NCBI GenBank assembly: GCA_009760855.2
Contig: WPIO01000019.1
Span: 310,001 to 374,000, forward strand
Length of the DNA: 64,000 bases
Source of the DNA: Cristatella mucedo
Taxonomy: Eukaryota > Bryozoa > Phylactolaemata > Cristatellidae
Direction: 5' to 3'
Position 1 is the stretch's first letter. Every line of letters begins with the position of its first letter. Shown one piece after another: positions 10,736-23,570 of this stretch. The position numbers and the translations under genes were made by a program. The notes below the pieces were generated by a model. That model had not been told where the DNA came from, made no database searches, and saw nothing but the letters and a program-made list of their open reading frames with translations.

Positions 10736-12981
10736 TTTTTGCAGTCCAATATTGCTTGTTTTCTAAGCTATTTAAAAGAAATGAAATTAATTTAGGAAAA
10801 TTCCCGACTAAACGAATATGAGGATTGGAAGAAAGAGGGAAAAGAGCTGCATAGTTCCTATAGCTACAACCTAAGAATCCAATTCAGACGCCTCAAGCGC
10901 TCGCTGCAGCATGACCAGACATGACTACCTTAAAAATAATCCGCGTACATAGTAAAAGATTGAAAACCTTTCTGATGAGTGGCATCTATTGTCTCGTCGA
11001 GAAAAAACGATTCACAGTTAAGCATATTTCTAACATACATACTACCGCGACTGAATAATTTAAGCTAATAATCCAAAATCCTCATTATAAAGCTTCCTAG
11101 TAAACATAAAGAGACAGTCATAAGATCTGCGAAAGTCAATGTCAGAGCTTGACTATTTTAAATGGCCAGCCACATCGGTGCATTCTATTCATTTTAGGAA
11201 TTTTCTTGATTGAAATAATTCTCTTTGGTTCAGAACGAGGACCCAAAACAGCTGAGGACGTTTGTTGAGAGCCTTCAAATGTATGGTGTCTTCAAACGTA
11301 TGCTGTTGATTGGATTCTTAGTACAATAGGGATAATCTGGTCACCGTTGTGGCAAAGAGACTGAAAACATGTATCGGCATCTCTACCTTTTTAGTTGCAC
11401 GGTTCAAATAGGCTCCATTTTGAAAACGTGCATGAAAGATCGAAAACAGCAATCGAGGTCCATCTATTATTGCAGCCTGTCCTTAAGGAAACCACCAGGA
11501 ATTCTTGTAAGGCATTGCACAAATAACTGCCGAAGAGATACTGTATCCAAAGAATGAATCAATCTGACATGGATTCTAAGGAATTGATATTTCATTATTA
11601 AGGAAATACTGTACATATTGCACAAGTTGAAACTTTGACAGAGGAAGACTAGGCTATGAGCTTAAACTGGGCAAAGACATTTTTGCTTTCGATAATATAA
11701 ACGAAGAGAGCCAGAAAAAACAAACTATTCTACTCGTGGGGAGTGCTGAGAACGACCGTTATGTGCTGATCAGTTTATTTTTGACGACAAGTGTGTGTGC
11801 CATAATATGATTTGAAGTGATTAGCAGATTTCTGAAATGTAGCCATGTGGGAAGGCGACTCATTGGGGGCATAAATTAGTGGAGTGTTTTGATGCAAAAA
11901 GTATTTGGACTAGAGAACCTACAGCTAGACTACGGTAGAGATGGCCGTAAGGGAGACAATGCCAGAGATCAAACCAGTGACCAGCATTGCCCCTTTTCAT
12001 TGTTGCCCAAGTCCGGTGCTCCAAGTTTACGACTGTACGCCTGTACAGCATCAAACAAATGCTGGCAAAATCCTCCGTACTAAGCGAACAAATAGAACCA
12101 ATTCATGCCTACAGCCAGCAACACCACTGCTTGAGCATTCTATGTATAGCACAATCTACACCAGGGTAAGACGGATCGATTTAAATTCTCTTAAGTAAGT
12201 AGGCTTAAAAGCTATTACTTAACAGAATAAGTTTCATAAGGTTGTGAATGTCCCCTGAGCTGCCGCTGATCATTATAAATAGATCTCCACATACTGTTCT
12301 TCAGAGGAACAGTTTAGGCACACTGCGATAACAGGGGAAGCAATACAGCATATACTTGCATTTTTTGACTGCCCTTTAATAATTTACACATGCATATTAT
12401 AGTTCTAGCAAGTGGAACTGGTGGTTTGGAGCAAAAGGTGTGGATTGTATTCCGATTTATGACTGCTTGCTTACGTATTTCTTAACATATAAGCAAAAGA
12501 TTAAGATCTCCTGGCTTTGAGTTCAAGTTGGGTAAGCACAATGGGATACAAAATAAATTCAATAAAATAATAGTAGCCATTAAAGCCCAACTTTTCTGTG
12601 GAACAGCTTCATATTATCTTTCCCGAATAAAATAAGAAAATCTTTCACCCAAGGTCAGATACTGACTAAATTAGAATAACTAATTTTGCACAGGCTACAT
12701 TGTCCCTATTTGGGGCAAACTTTGTGAGCCAACTTTACAAGTAATATACTGGCCTGCCACAGTTGGCATTGTAACAAACAGCTGATATGCTGGAAGAGGT
12801 GATCATTTTTTGTGCTACATTATAGTCGTACGATATTGGTCGTGTGGATGGCTTAATCTACGTAGCATGAGTAGCCCTCATGGCACATACGGAAGTCACA
12901 TTGAACAAGACAAACTCCGGTAGACTTACCGAACTTGTATATTAAAAAAATACGATGTGCACTGTACTTTTAAAAACTCAC
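10736..12981. other. Intron DNA, no recognised feature
   Basis: Part of the same intron, next to the exon 4 donor. Overlapping short frames at 11860-12200 lie on both strands of one stretch and look like chance. Confidence 0.4.
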
Positions 12982-13266
12982 CTGTGACGAAGACGGTAGT
13001 TCTTGGAGAACCAATCACAACACTCCCAAAGGAATTTATAGTCTCCAGAGTCATAGTGATATTGTAAACGGTGTTGGATGCCAAGTTCTTTAGCTCTGCG
13101 GTAGTCAACGATTGAAGCACTGTAATTCTGTCCGATGTAAATGGTGACGAATATTCAACATAGAAATATCGAGGAGTTCCGCATACATTCTTAGGTCTTT
13201 CCCACGTAACTTTCATTGAGTTCTTAGTTTGGCTGATTTGACGAATGGATGAAACTGCTTGAGATC
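12982..13266 (-). CDS. FN3-domain exon 4 (subtype II) of the multi-FN3 gene
   Basis: Internal exon of 285 bp, phase 1-1. Seen: acceptor AATTTTTAG at 13267 and a perfect donor CAG|GTGAGT at 12982/12981. It starts SQAVSSIRQ, has the FN3 Trp in MKVTWERP, then NVCGTPRYFYVEY, LKNLASNTVYNITMTL, and ends TTVFVTG. It is the partner of the 25640 exon: same SQAV start, same VCG(T/S)P, same ending (VT before the donor). It is six codons shorter, with the difference in the middle loops. Joining from exon 3 (A + GA) gives Arg, as at the exon 1/2 junction. No stop or frameshift is present. Confidence 0.86.
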
Positions 13267-13749
13267 CTAAAAATTAGCAATTCTACCTTTGAAACTTTGC
13301 AGAGCTAAATTATTTATAGGAAAAACTACATTATTAGGCCCGAACTTGACATGAAATTTGCTTTAACTCTTCCGTCAAAATTTGAATAGGAATATGCTAC
13401 AATTCAGTTGCTAAAAGTTGTAGACTTTCCTTTGCAGCTGGGCAAGCGTGACATGCCTTTTTTGCCTGAGCGGAATCCTCCGAACTTCAAAGTAGTAAGA
13501 AACATCGAGCACAGAACCTGAGACTGCTAAGACATTTTCAAAGCTAATCTGTCACGCCTATCTTGTGAATGTGTTTCAATTTACGTTAATTGAAAGTATA
13601 ACCCTTGTTGTATGCGTGCCTGCAACTCTCGTCTTGGTGCCGTTTACTTTTCACTAAACTGTCAACTCCAATCACTGACGATGTATACACACCTAATCAC
13701 ACGCGGATCTCTGTCTCTATGCAGCATGTATGCAGTGGAAAACTAGATC

Positions 13750-14040
13750 GCAGTAAACTAAAATTCAGTGGTGGTAGTAAAGCCAACCTATTAATTATGG
13801 GTATGACGAGTGATTGTCATAAACTGGAAAATCCGGCTCTCTAAATCGACTTAAGCAGAACGTTTCTTGTAGCCGCTGTACAGAATCTGTCAACCATATT
13901 CACAAATGATATTTCATTAGAGGAGCGCATTAGCTCCAAAGTCAAGTCTAATAACTTAAAACTTCGTAATTAAAAAAAAATTAAGGTTTGCTTTGATCAA
14001 GACACATTAGCCAAGCTCCTTCAGACTTGTGTGTGACTCA
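13750..14040 (+). mobile_element. LINE-A-like relic A10 (old RT C-terminal fragment)
   Basis: Translates with one stop into a diverged version of the segment after YADD: KANLLIMGMTSDCHKLENP parallels KTNLLVMGNPSVIQKLE, and ISLEERISSKVKS parallels LSLDEHIRSTVKS. No tail is visible. It lies just upstream of FN3 exon 4. Confidence 0.55.
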
Positions 14041-14235
14041 CTATTCATGTTTATCTTCTTTTTCATGCAATAAGACGAGTAATCTCGCTGCAAACCTTTA
14101 CACATAGGCCTATTTGTCCCTAATGTCGTGACTACCAGGTTAGGCTACAAACCTTCATTGGCTGGCCTTGACCTGCATAGCGATTTTAAAATTTGTTTAA
14201 TGATTTAATTCATTATTATAGCGACCTAAGATAGC

Positions 14236-15560
14236 CATGATAGACGCAGAAATCCAACGTTTCTCGGTCGACAGAATTAAGCGGGATCAATAGTCTTGGC
14301 TGGGCGAAAGGCTGAAGTAGGGTGTCGAGTACGTCCGCCTCCTGCGGAGCAGCCAATCAACGGCCTAGCGGACGAAGCTGTGCCGCGAACCCCACACATC
14401 CAATGGTCGTTCGCAACGGCCCGATCCGATTTCCTTCTCTAACCGGTGCTCTGAGCCAAAACCGAATGAACAGTTCGCAAGCAGCCCATCAAATGCTTGT
14501 CGTGCGTAACCGCGCATTCCGTGGAGTGGGCTGGAAGGTTAGGAAGGTAGTTCTCTCATTTGAAGTCCTGACGAAGCAAAGCGTGGCGGCCTAACCCAGA
14601 GTACAGCCAGTAAGCTGTCAATTGAATTCAAATAGGCGGGGACGGCGGTAATTAACCTGTAAATTTCTTGAATGCCGCTGTTTACTGACAATAGGTAAGC
14701 GATAACCAAGCCGGAGGCCAATTAAACTCAGAAGTGTGTGCATTATTCTCAGTTCTACCGTACTTCGCTGTTGGGAGCCGGTTACAGCTTCAGCTTCGAA
14801 AAGGCAAGTCGGCAGTGACGAGGTGCACACGCATCTGCCGCCGAGAACGCTTACATGGGCCCCACTGCCCCGGAAGCCATCGCAGGGAGATTTACCAAGA
14901 CTTTTAACACAGAGCTACGTAGTTGATAGACCTGCTCGCGAGTGCTTGGCGTTTGGTGACGTCGGCAAGCCATTTCAAGAGGCTTCTTGTTTACTTTTAA
15001 GGATGTTTTAATTAATCGTTCTCAAATGTCTATTCAGAGGAGTCGCGGCTTTCAACGGGGTTATCAAGGCGGACAGAGAGGCGCTCCTTCAACATCTGTG
15101 CTCAGGGTCGGCGAATGTCAGCAGACGATTCCAAAGAACCCGACTAGCGGCAAGCCTTCGGCGCGCGGCTGCACGTTCGTCCATTGACGAGCCGGGTCCG
15201 AATTCATTTGCACAGTATTGAAAGCGAGGCTTACTTTCTGCCCGCTGTCGGCGCTCGGTGCTTTAGGTTCTAGTAGAATGGGGAATGAGGAGCTCGTAGT
15301 TTGTGGAGGTTTCAATGAGCATTTACGGGACTCAAAGAGAAGGCCTCGACCCCGGTGCCGAACCCTTAAAGGTCAACGTTGAGCTCTCAAAGCCAAAATT
15401 TCGGCTATGGCCTCGGCTGCAGCTCCTCTTGAACCGCCTGAGAAGGGGCAAGTCCCGGCGGCAGAGCCACCTGATGCTAGTTGAATGCATAGTTTTCACT
15501 TTACTCGTTGAGTCTAAGTATACCTGTTCCAGTACCTGGGACGTAAAGACCTAACCCTGG
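14236..15560. other. GC-rich island in the intron between FN3 exons 3 and 4
   Basis: A sharp rise in G+C against the A+T-rich intron suggests an inserted element. Several 60-90 codon frames exist on both strands. One (14987-15187, plus) has a short Arg/Gly-rich run, RGFQRGYQGGQRG, like nucleic-acid-binding tails, but no domain can be assigned. Confidence 0.35.
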
Positions 15561-16519
15561 GCCAAGACTGGGGACCCAGTCGTCAATAACTCTCTATAGT
15601 TCTCCTGCCAGCAGGGTAGTGTATTCCTTGAAGGCTTAATTGTAAGCATTATAAAAACGCCATTAGAAAAAGAGCGGTTGAAAATGTGGACACTAGAAAG
15701 AACCAACAGGTAGAAATGTATTACTCGTGGTTTCTGTTTCTATGGATATTGCTAGCCTTCACGTTGTTCTGCCAGATCACTGGAAAGCCTGGGCACGTCT
15801 TAGTCGACACCTGATGAAATAGCTGATTTTTATACATTTATAAGGCAGCTGAGTTGACACCCCAGAAAGGTAACCATTAAGCAACAATGAAGGCAGCTCA
15901 GCCTGGTCTGAGAGTTGCCGGGTGTATCAGGGTCTGAGACTACCAGCCAAACACGTCTGAACTAGGATGTAGTAGGGCCATCTATGATCTGAGATCTTGG
16001 TGTCTAGTTTCCGGAAAATAAACTTACAAGACAAAATGCCAACAGTTATATAATCTATTTCCTACGCTGCCACTGCAAAAAGTAGAGCATTTCCACAATA
16101 AAATAAAAAGGTATTAAGCGGAGCTCACGAGGAATAAAAAAAAAGTTTCTGTGCGTTAACCGACAGCCAGAGAGCCGCAATTTATTTTCGAAGGATGGGG
16201 AATATAGCATGATTATTTAAAAAATACAACAGAAACACGTTTAAAAAGTTGAAAACACAATGAGTGGTGACGAGAGATGGCCTTCACGTCAAAGGACTTC
16301 ATTGGCTCGCTTTATCGAAAGTGCACGTTCACATTAGTTGTTTCTTAGGATCTAGCTTCCCAGACAATTGCTACCTAGACAGAGATTAAAATCTTTTAAA
16401 TATTCACATTTCATCAGTTGACAGGTATCAAGGAGACTGAGCTGTGAGCACAATAGGGAACATAGCTTGCGAAGTAAACAATAGTGCTCCTCTCGTGGGA
16501 CTACTGCATCCGCCTAAAC
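15561..16519. other. Intron DNA, no recognised feature
   Basis: Between the GC-rich island and the start of duplication copy 1. No coding or repeat signal seen. Confidence 0.4.
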
Positions 16520-17189
16520 CAGCTATATGCAATTTCGTCGCACCAATCTGGCTTGCTTCAACGAAGGGTATATTAAGAACGTTATTCTCCTAGCTTATCA
16601 GCAGTCGCATTCCAGACTCACAGTTGCCACCCACATGCGAGCATTTAAAAAACAGCCCACTATTTTAGGCCACCGGGATAGATTCTACTATACGCATTCG
16701 CAAGGCCAGAAGAGACGCTTCTTCGACACTGATTGATTTCAAGCTGGAAACAGTCCTTTCTCTATTCATCCTGTCAGCCTCTCCGGTCAGTGCTGACTCA
16801 GAATCATGCCCACCCAGTGGATGTTGCCCGAGTCACCTTCCAGGGGCCAAAGCCAATTGTGCAGGCAGGCAAAGCCGCATGTCATTGATAGAACCCGACC
16901 AGCAAATATCACAGCTCTCGACTGTGATGCAAAAAAGAAGTCTTGCTGGTGACTTCTATTACAATCGAAGACTGCATACAGCCGAAACGTTTTGTATTAC
17001 AATTTTTAAATAACGAGTGATCCCATTATAACTAACATTCATTTTCAACATCAGGCTGGTGCGACTTAGTTCACTCAGCTATGCGGTCAGGTAAGATGGC
17101 AGCATTCACATATTCCTAGCCCGACTTACTCTAAAAGTTTATAAAAGCTATGCCACAGTACAGTTTGTTTTACTAAAGACGTCGAGAGC

Positions 17190-17285
17190 GAAACCTTTAA
17201 GACTCTAACCCATGACGTGAGACATGAAGAGCGAGCACTTTGCCACTAGGCTAACATCCATGGGCAGTTGATAGTATTAGAGCCC
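17190..17285 (-). mobile_element. SINE relic S7 (head only), in duplication copy 1
   Basis: Minus strand: TTAGCCTAGTGGCAAAGTGC as A box and TGGGTTAGAGTCTTAAAGG as B box. The same relic occurs at 27108-27205, so it inserted before the segmental duplication. Confidence 0.5.
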
Positions 17286-18542
17286 ATACTAAAGCTCTAT
17301 ATAAGAATGAGTACAGCATGTTTTTCTTAAATTTCTTTACTTGAAGATCGTCAAAGCCGTACCTTAGTAGTGTATATTAGTAGTGTTCAAGTAGTTTAGT
17401 GGGCAATACATTAGCATTAACGTTTTTAAATTAATATTAATATCACGACGGGTACACAATAGAGTAACTTCAGCAACTCTCAATAACGGACAGTTCATTA
17501 CTTCGGGCGACAGCAAAAGGAGTGGTAGTGCATAGAGTGCAAGCTGCTGGAACGAAGTGGCCACCATTTGATAAACCCTTTCGACTTCGCAGAACTATAC
17601 AGTTCTATTAGTTCATTGTTCAATTTCGACAATGACAGTGGATGTTGCAACTAATTATACAATTTATCACATCTGCTCCTCCTGTCCTGTTTCTTATCTT
17701 TGCTATACCATCGTACTGATACTTTACGCATGCCACCACGGACTTAATGCTAACACGACGTTTGTCATAGTGACAGACTTACTAGCAGATTACCTAGTGA
17801 ACCTAGCTCGTTAGCAGTAACCGCTGAGGGCTGCCTGGGTGAGTGTCAGTTTTCAGTGTGTTAAAAGTACTTGCTCAGACTAACTAAGCATAGTGTCAGC
17901 ACCCCTAGCCCTCGGGGAACTACCGAAGCCCTTGGCAGGACAGCACGAGGCAGGAAAGTTTCTTAGGATTATTTAACTCAAATCAGAAATGCGTACTCAT
18001 GAAGATTTATGCCCTCAGCTGACTAAATATGAGTGACAGAGATAAAATTACCCTCCTTCAAGAATGAAGCATCGGACGTCCTAGCTCGGGGCTGTACGAT
18101 CTAAGAAGAGGCCTGCTTTCCCAGTTATTTAGGAGACCTAAGTTTGAGGGTTAAATAATGCTGTAACGCAATGTTTCACCTTTTTCTTAATCTATTAAGT
18201 ACAGTTACAACTGGTACTAGGAAAAGATGAGAAAACATCTGTACATATATGTCGACATAAAGTAATGTTTGAGATAATCCCACTCTTTGAAAATGCCAAG
18301 GATTATATTGTTAAGTCTTTGTTTGTGGTTCAATATATCTGATCTGAAATAAGTAGTCTCTAATGCGAAAAACATGCACATTCTGCAAACAACGATTACA
18401 ATCTTATTTACACGGTGCTAACATGTTGACTCGAGCAAGTGCTGCGAGAGAAAAATAGCAAATTATTCACTAGACTTGGCAAGCTCAAAAGCAAGAAGCA
18501 GCGAATGTAGAAGCACAGCATTACCAGCATAGGGCAACTTAC

Positions 18543-18848
18543 TTTCACACAACGTGGTCTTTTTAATTGTAACTGCTTGTCCGTACTCCACATATTGGTT
18601 CACCAGCCGTCGCACTGCTCTGACACTAATTGTGTACTCACTCTCGGGCAGCAGTGAGAATCTTGAGTGGCTGGTCGTTAGAACATCCTGACATTCAGAG
18701 ATGTCACCCCACGAAATTGCATGGAGCAACGTGATGCATACCTGGTAGGACAGGTCGATATATGTGCCACCTGGTGGCCGATTCCAGCTCAGTGTAAGGG
18801 ATGTTGAGTTTACTTGAGACGCATAAAGATCTCTGACTGAGCCAGGAA
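18543..18848 (-). CDS. FN3-domain exon 3 (subtype I) of the multi-FN3 gene
   Basis: Internal exon of 306 bp, phase 1-1. Seen: acceptor TTCTTTTTCCAG at 18849, nearly identical to that of exon 1, and donor AAA|GTAAGT at 18543/18542. The protein starts PGSVRDLYASQVNS. It has the FN3 Trp in LTLSWNRPPGG, then LSYQVCIT, and LLPESEYTISVRAV, ending IKKTTLCE. It aligns almost residue for residue with exon 1 (30622), with one extra codon. The flanking introns are also alignable with those of exon 1, so the two arose by segmental duplication rather than by retroposition. Joining from exon 2 gives CTT (Leu), then PGSV. Confidence 0.87.
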
Positions 18849-19082
18849 CTGGAAAAAGAAGTACGTGACGGGCTCTGCAAATACTTCTCATGCTCGTGGA
18901 TTGCGTGGATTGACGGCTAGGGCATCCACTATTTACATCGGATTGAGTTTTTGAATCTAATGGAGCGACTAAATATTGCACTTGCTGTGTGAATATCAAA
19001 AAAGAATCGTTCTTGAGTAAATATGTCACATTCGTACTATTAGATGTCATACAGGAGACCACAGCAGTACAAAACATTTCAT

Positions 19083-19815
19083 AATAGTAATAATAATAAT
19101 ACGCTTGATAAAGAGCCCTCAGATAATAATAAAAATAATAATACTGCACTTTATAAAGCGCCCACAGAGAACTTAATCGCATGCTAGGCGCTTTACATTT
19201 GCTGCAAAGGGAAATGCAATTGAATGGTAAGTAAAATCATGCTTGAATAACAAGCAAAAAAGAATAATCAGAGAACTCAATCTCTCTAGGCGCTTTACAT
19301 TTGCTGCAAAGGGAAATGCAATTGAATGGTGAGTAAAATCATGCTTGACAAACAAACAAAATGAATAACATGGTTAGGGGTGACATGCACAGGGTCAGCA
19401 CGCATAAGCACATCAAGGACAAATTCTATGGACCCACTAAAGGCTGTCCTAAATAGGTGTTTTAAAAAAAAAATTAAATGTTATCTGGTCAGAGATGTTC
19501 TGACGCAGGTCGGGAACGAGTTCCAGGCCTTGGGAGCATACGAACTAAATGCAGGGTCTCCAAAGGATTTAAGGTTTGTACGAGGTATTTGTAGACTGCT
19601 GGATTCCCAATAGCAGGTGGTACGATGCTAGGCCTGAGGGGGGAGTATATCGGAGAGATAGGCTGGAGTCAAAGAATGAAGTGACCTAAAAGTGAGCGAC
19701 AATACCTTAAAGTCAATCCGTTGCTTGACTGGTAGCCAGTGCAATTCGGCGAGAAGTGGAGTAATGTGGCAACTGCGAAGCTCACGATAGACAAGCCTAG
19801 CTGAGGAGCCATACA
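19083..19815 (-). mobile_element. LINE-A copy A3, with repeated 3' ends
   Basis: Minus-strand copy 5' truncated near 19815. Seen: the C-terminal RT segment with RELRSCHITPLLAELHWLPV and LTFRSLHSLTPAYLSDILP, then the 3' region. Its 3' terminus is present more than once: a full stem-loop region at about 19260-19350, a second at about 19140-19250 sharing more than 80 bp with the first, and a third partial tip with its own (AAT)n at 19083-19120. It sits in the duplicated intron and is absent at the paralogous site near 30860. Confidence 0.85.
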
Positions 19816-21004
19816 CTTCACAAGGGCAAAATTAAGCACATCAACTCATTGGCGATGATCGTATAAAAACAACCAGAAGACTGTAACACGAAAAGGAAAA
19901 TTAACTCAAGCTAAGTAAATAATCAAGAAAAGGCGCATTTTCTGCTTGGTTTCTATGATGTCAGGTTGGATGATGTCACGATACTAGTCGACGGTGAGTT
20001 CCTAACTTATTGTCAACTAAAACTAAAAGTGGGGTTAGCTAATGCTTGAAGCTGTGTATTATTCAGACATATTGACAAGCTACAGAAATAAGAAAAAGTT
20101 ACTACCGATGCTTTTGCCAGACAAGCAAGTACTTCTGATTAGCAGAATGAAAACAATTACGATAGCTAAAACTGAATAGCCCGACATGGAAAGCCTGAGG
20201 ACCAGCTATATCTGCTTAGAAATCTAAAACGGTTGCTGAAAGTGAGCAATAGAACTGTGAAATTGAAATGCTGTCAGATGTGGAGCCAGGGAAGGTTGCA
20301 TATAAGTTTTGAATGTGACATCTGCACTTTGGTAGCAGGTAAGCATAGCTACCTTATATTCAAACATCTACGGGAGTCCGATGGTACTGGCAGTGAGACT
20401 CGGAACAACGTAATCATGGAGCAGCAATAATAGAGAATCAATACGATATATGGTCTCCGGGTCCCACAGCAAGCGCCACGTAAGCAGCTTCACTAATATT
20501 TTAAAGATGAATAATATGAAGCTTCTTCCTCAAGCCGAAAATGGCACTCCCTTAGTGCTAACGACATATTGTGTTTCCTTTTACGTATGCTGCGAATCGC
20601 CACAGCTGAGTTCTTTTGTTTGGTTCTGTAATGTCGATTTAGATAGACGATTAGCCTACAAGCCACAAACATAAGCATTTCAATGTAGTTATCAGCTGGC
20701 AGATATCCAAAATGAACTCCGACACTAAGTACCTATCAAAAAGCTTCACATAGAGCGAGAGAGAGAATCTGCTGAAAATTTGAATATTCGTAAAAAAAGA
20801 AACAATGCAAGTAATGACCGTGACTCGTAAAGGTTGTCGCAAAGCACGATAAAACCTAATGATAGAATGATAGATTTACAACCAAGAACGACGTTAATAG
20901 TCTATCAGATTGGGTTCCTGTAATGAAAAATCGGCTACGAGAGAGCACATACTAATAACGTTCGTGATCTGATGTTTGTGTGTCAGCACCTATACAGCAG
21001 CTGC

Positions 21005-23415
21005 TGTCATTAATAACAATAATGCACTTGATAAAGCATCCTCAGAGAACTTAATCTTTTTCTAGGTGCTTTACATTTGCTGCAAAGGAAAATACATATG
21101 AAAGGTGAGTAAATCATGCTTGAAAAACAAACCAAATGAATAACATGGTTAGGGGTGACATGCACAGGGTCAGCATGCAAATGTGGTTAGTGGCAGCATG
21201 CACGGTGTCAGCACGCATAAAAAAGCACATCAAGGACGAATCACAGGGACCTACTAAATGCTATCCTAAATACGTGTGTTTTTAAGATCCTTTTAAATGT
21301 GGTCAGGTCAGGGGATGTTCTGACGCAGGTTGGGAAGGAGTTCCAGGCTTTGGGAGCATACGAACTAAATGCATGGTCTCCAAAGGATTTCAGGTTTGTA
21401 CGAGGTTTTTCTAGACTGTTGAATTCCGAAAATCTGGTGGTACATTATTGGCCTGATGGGAGAGTATATCGGAGAGATAGACTGGAGCCATAGAATGAAG
21501 GGACCTAAAAGTGAGCGACGAAACCTTGAAGTCGATTCGTTGCTTGACTGATAGCCAGTGCAGGTCGGCGAGAAGTGGTGTGATGTGGCAACTGCAAGGC
21601 TCACGACAGACAGGCCTAGCTGCAGAGTTTTCACCAGCTGCAATCGCCTGATCGCACATGCTGGTAGGCCAGTAAGCAGTGAGTTGCAGAAGTCGAGACC
21701 GGATGTCACGAATGAATGGACCAACTTAGATGTGGTATCCTTATCTAAAGCGGCCCAAATTTTACCAATGTTATGAAGCTGAAAATAGGCAGATTTGACT
21801 GTGGAGCTGATATGGTCGTCTAACGAGTGGTCGCTTTGGAATATGACACCTAGATTACGAGCTGATTCGACAGGAGATATGCTGGCAGAGCCAATTTTGC
21901 ACGTCCGCCTTTCCAATCTCTGAATCGCACTGGGTTTGCCGATAACTAGTAAGTTAGTTTTACGATCGTTTAGTTTTAGAAACTTTGCTGCCATCCATGA
22001 GCGGATGTCATCAATGCTTGCAGTAAGTGAGTTGAGAGAATTTGAGGTGCTCGAAGGCTGGGAGGGATCCAAGCAAAGGTACAACTGAGTGTCATCTGCA
22101 TAGAAGTGAAAGCCTAAATTGTGCTTGGCAATCACGTCAGCAAGAGGGAGAGTATATACAGCTAAAAGAACCGAACCTAGCAAGGAGCCCTGAGGTCCTC
22201 CATATTTCAGAGGTACTTCTGATGATCTATGTCTATTCACGTCAATCCTTTGGAGTCTCCCACTGAGATAGGCTCTGAACCACTGCAGAGCAGTGCCAGT
22301 GATGCCCAGGCGAGATGAGAGGCACTCTAGATGAACTTTGTGATCGATGGTGTCAAAAGCTGCCGAAAGATCAAGCCAAACAAGCAGAGACACTCTAACC
22401 ATGTCTGCATTCCTTAGTAGGTCGTTGTAAACTCTAAGCAATGCTGACTCTGTGGAGTGATTAGCTCTAAAGCCAGACTGGAACTTACTAGCAAGGTGTT
22501 AGGTTTCGATATATGAGTTCAGCTGGTCTGCCACGACCCGTTCCAGTGTTTTCGATAGGAATAGTAGAAGGGAGACTGGGCGGTAGTTGCTTAAGTTCTC
22601 TTGGACTAGTGTCGTTTTCTTGAGAAGTGCCCTGACTACAGCTTTTTCGAAAGGTGCTGGGACATGACCTGAAGCTAATGGCATATTAATGATGTTAGTT
22701 ATGCATGGCAGCAGCAGATCAATGCAACGTAGGAGCAGGACAGTGGGAATATGGTCCAGAGGACTTGTTGTCTTCTTTGATTGAGAAACGAACTTTAGTA
22801 CTAGATCACTGTGACCTGCTTAAATGCAGACATTGAGGTGCAGCCAGGAACCGAGGAACAGCATTCAAGTTTGGAGGTGGTCATCGCAGGGATGGATTCA
22901 CTGATCTTGTCTACCTTCTGCAGAAAGAATCAAGAAAAGCGATCGGCTAGATCATTAAAAGGGTCATCAGGTAAGGAGCTAATCTGGGAACGGTTGAGGA
23001 GATGGTTTATTGTCGATATTAGAATTTTTCGATTGTGCATCTGTGATTCAACAATGTTTTTATAGAAGCTAGACTTGGCCTTTGCTAGGATCGATTGGTA
23101 CGACCTACAGTAGTCTTCATATGCGTGTCGATGGACAGTTAGTCCGGATCTTTTGCATGCTTTTTCAAGCTTTCGTTTAGTAGACCTGGCTAGTTTAATG
23201 TCTGTGGTAAACCACAGGCCGTCTGGGCGGGGGCGCACAGTGCGCTTTGTCAGAGTTGCAAACTTGTCGAGCGTGTCAGCTAGTGTCGTGTTGTAGCTAT
23301 CTACCAATGATGACAGATCGGAGGGAGGACTGAGCAGCAGAGGTGAAGCATGTGAAATACAGCAGGTGTCACACAAGCTCACTATTGGCAACTTGATAGC
23401 TCGTATAATAGAAAT
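21005..23415 (-). mobile_element. LINE-A copy A2 (longest LINE-A here)
   Basis: Non-LTR element in reverse orientation. Read on the minus strand: an endonuclease-to-RT linker (about 23415-22930, with KRTVRPRPDGLWFTTDIKLA and the TKRKLEKACKRSGLTVHRH block), then a frameshift, then RT with NYRPVSLLLFLSKTLERVV, LDLSAAFDTIDH (catalytic Asp), a GGPQGSLLGSVLL motif with the usual VPQ changed to GPQ, and FHFYADDTQLYL. The C-terminal LHWLSVKQRIDFKV segment is in another frame. There is a TAA after the SYIET segment. The 3' end has the stem-loop at 21030-21075. No endonuclease domain is present, so it is 5' truncated. Dead copy. Confidence 0.88.
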
Positions 23416-23570
23416 CATTGAAAAGCTTTATGTTAGAGGTTGAGAGACACAAGAGATAAATATCGTAATTTAAGAAACATTTCACATGCCAAATGAAGAG
23501 ACAGGCTTTTCTGAAAGTGTTTGGCCATAAAGATGTGCTATTTAGGCAGCTATCTCTAATATCACTAAAG

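Larger units (their letters stand above)
16520..20740. repeat. Segmental duplication, copy 1 (contains FN3 exon 3)
   Basis: This stretch aligns by eye with 26440-31810 along most of its length. Anchors include CTAGCTTATCAGCAGTC (16591/26518), a SINE relic (17200/27110), the GAGGGCTGCCTGG block (17826/29575), exon 3 versus exon 1, the intron after the exon (AAGAATCGTT at 19003/30774), the CATAGCTAC block (20343/31391) and the GACGATTA block (20646/31702). LINE-A copy A3 (about 19083-19815) interrupts this copy only. The copies are well diverged, so the duplication is old. Confidence 0.75.

Noticed and set aside
11860..12200. Cluster of overlapping frames on both strands as a gene
   Set aside because: Three plus-strand frames and one minus-strand frame cover the same bases; none has a motif, and splicing context is missing.
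19173..19355. Frame with an internal repeated peptide as a repeat protein
   Set aside because: It is the minus-strand translation of the duplicated LINE-A 3' end.
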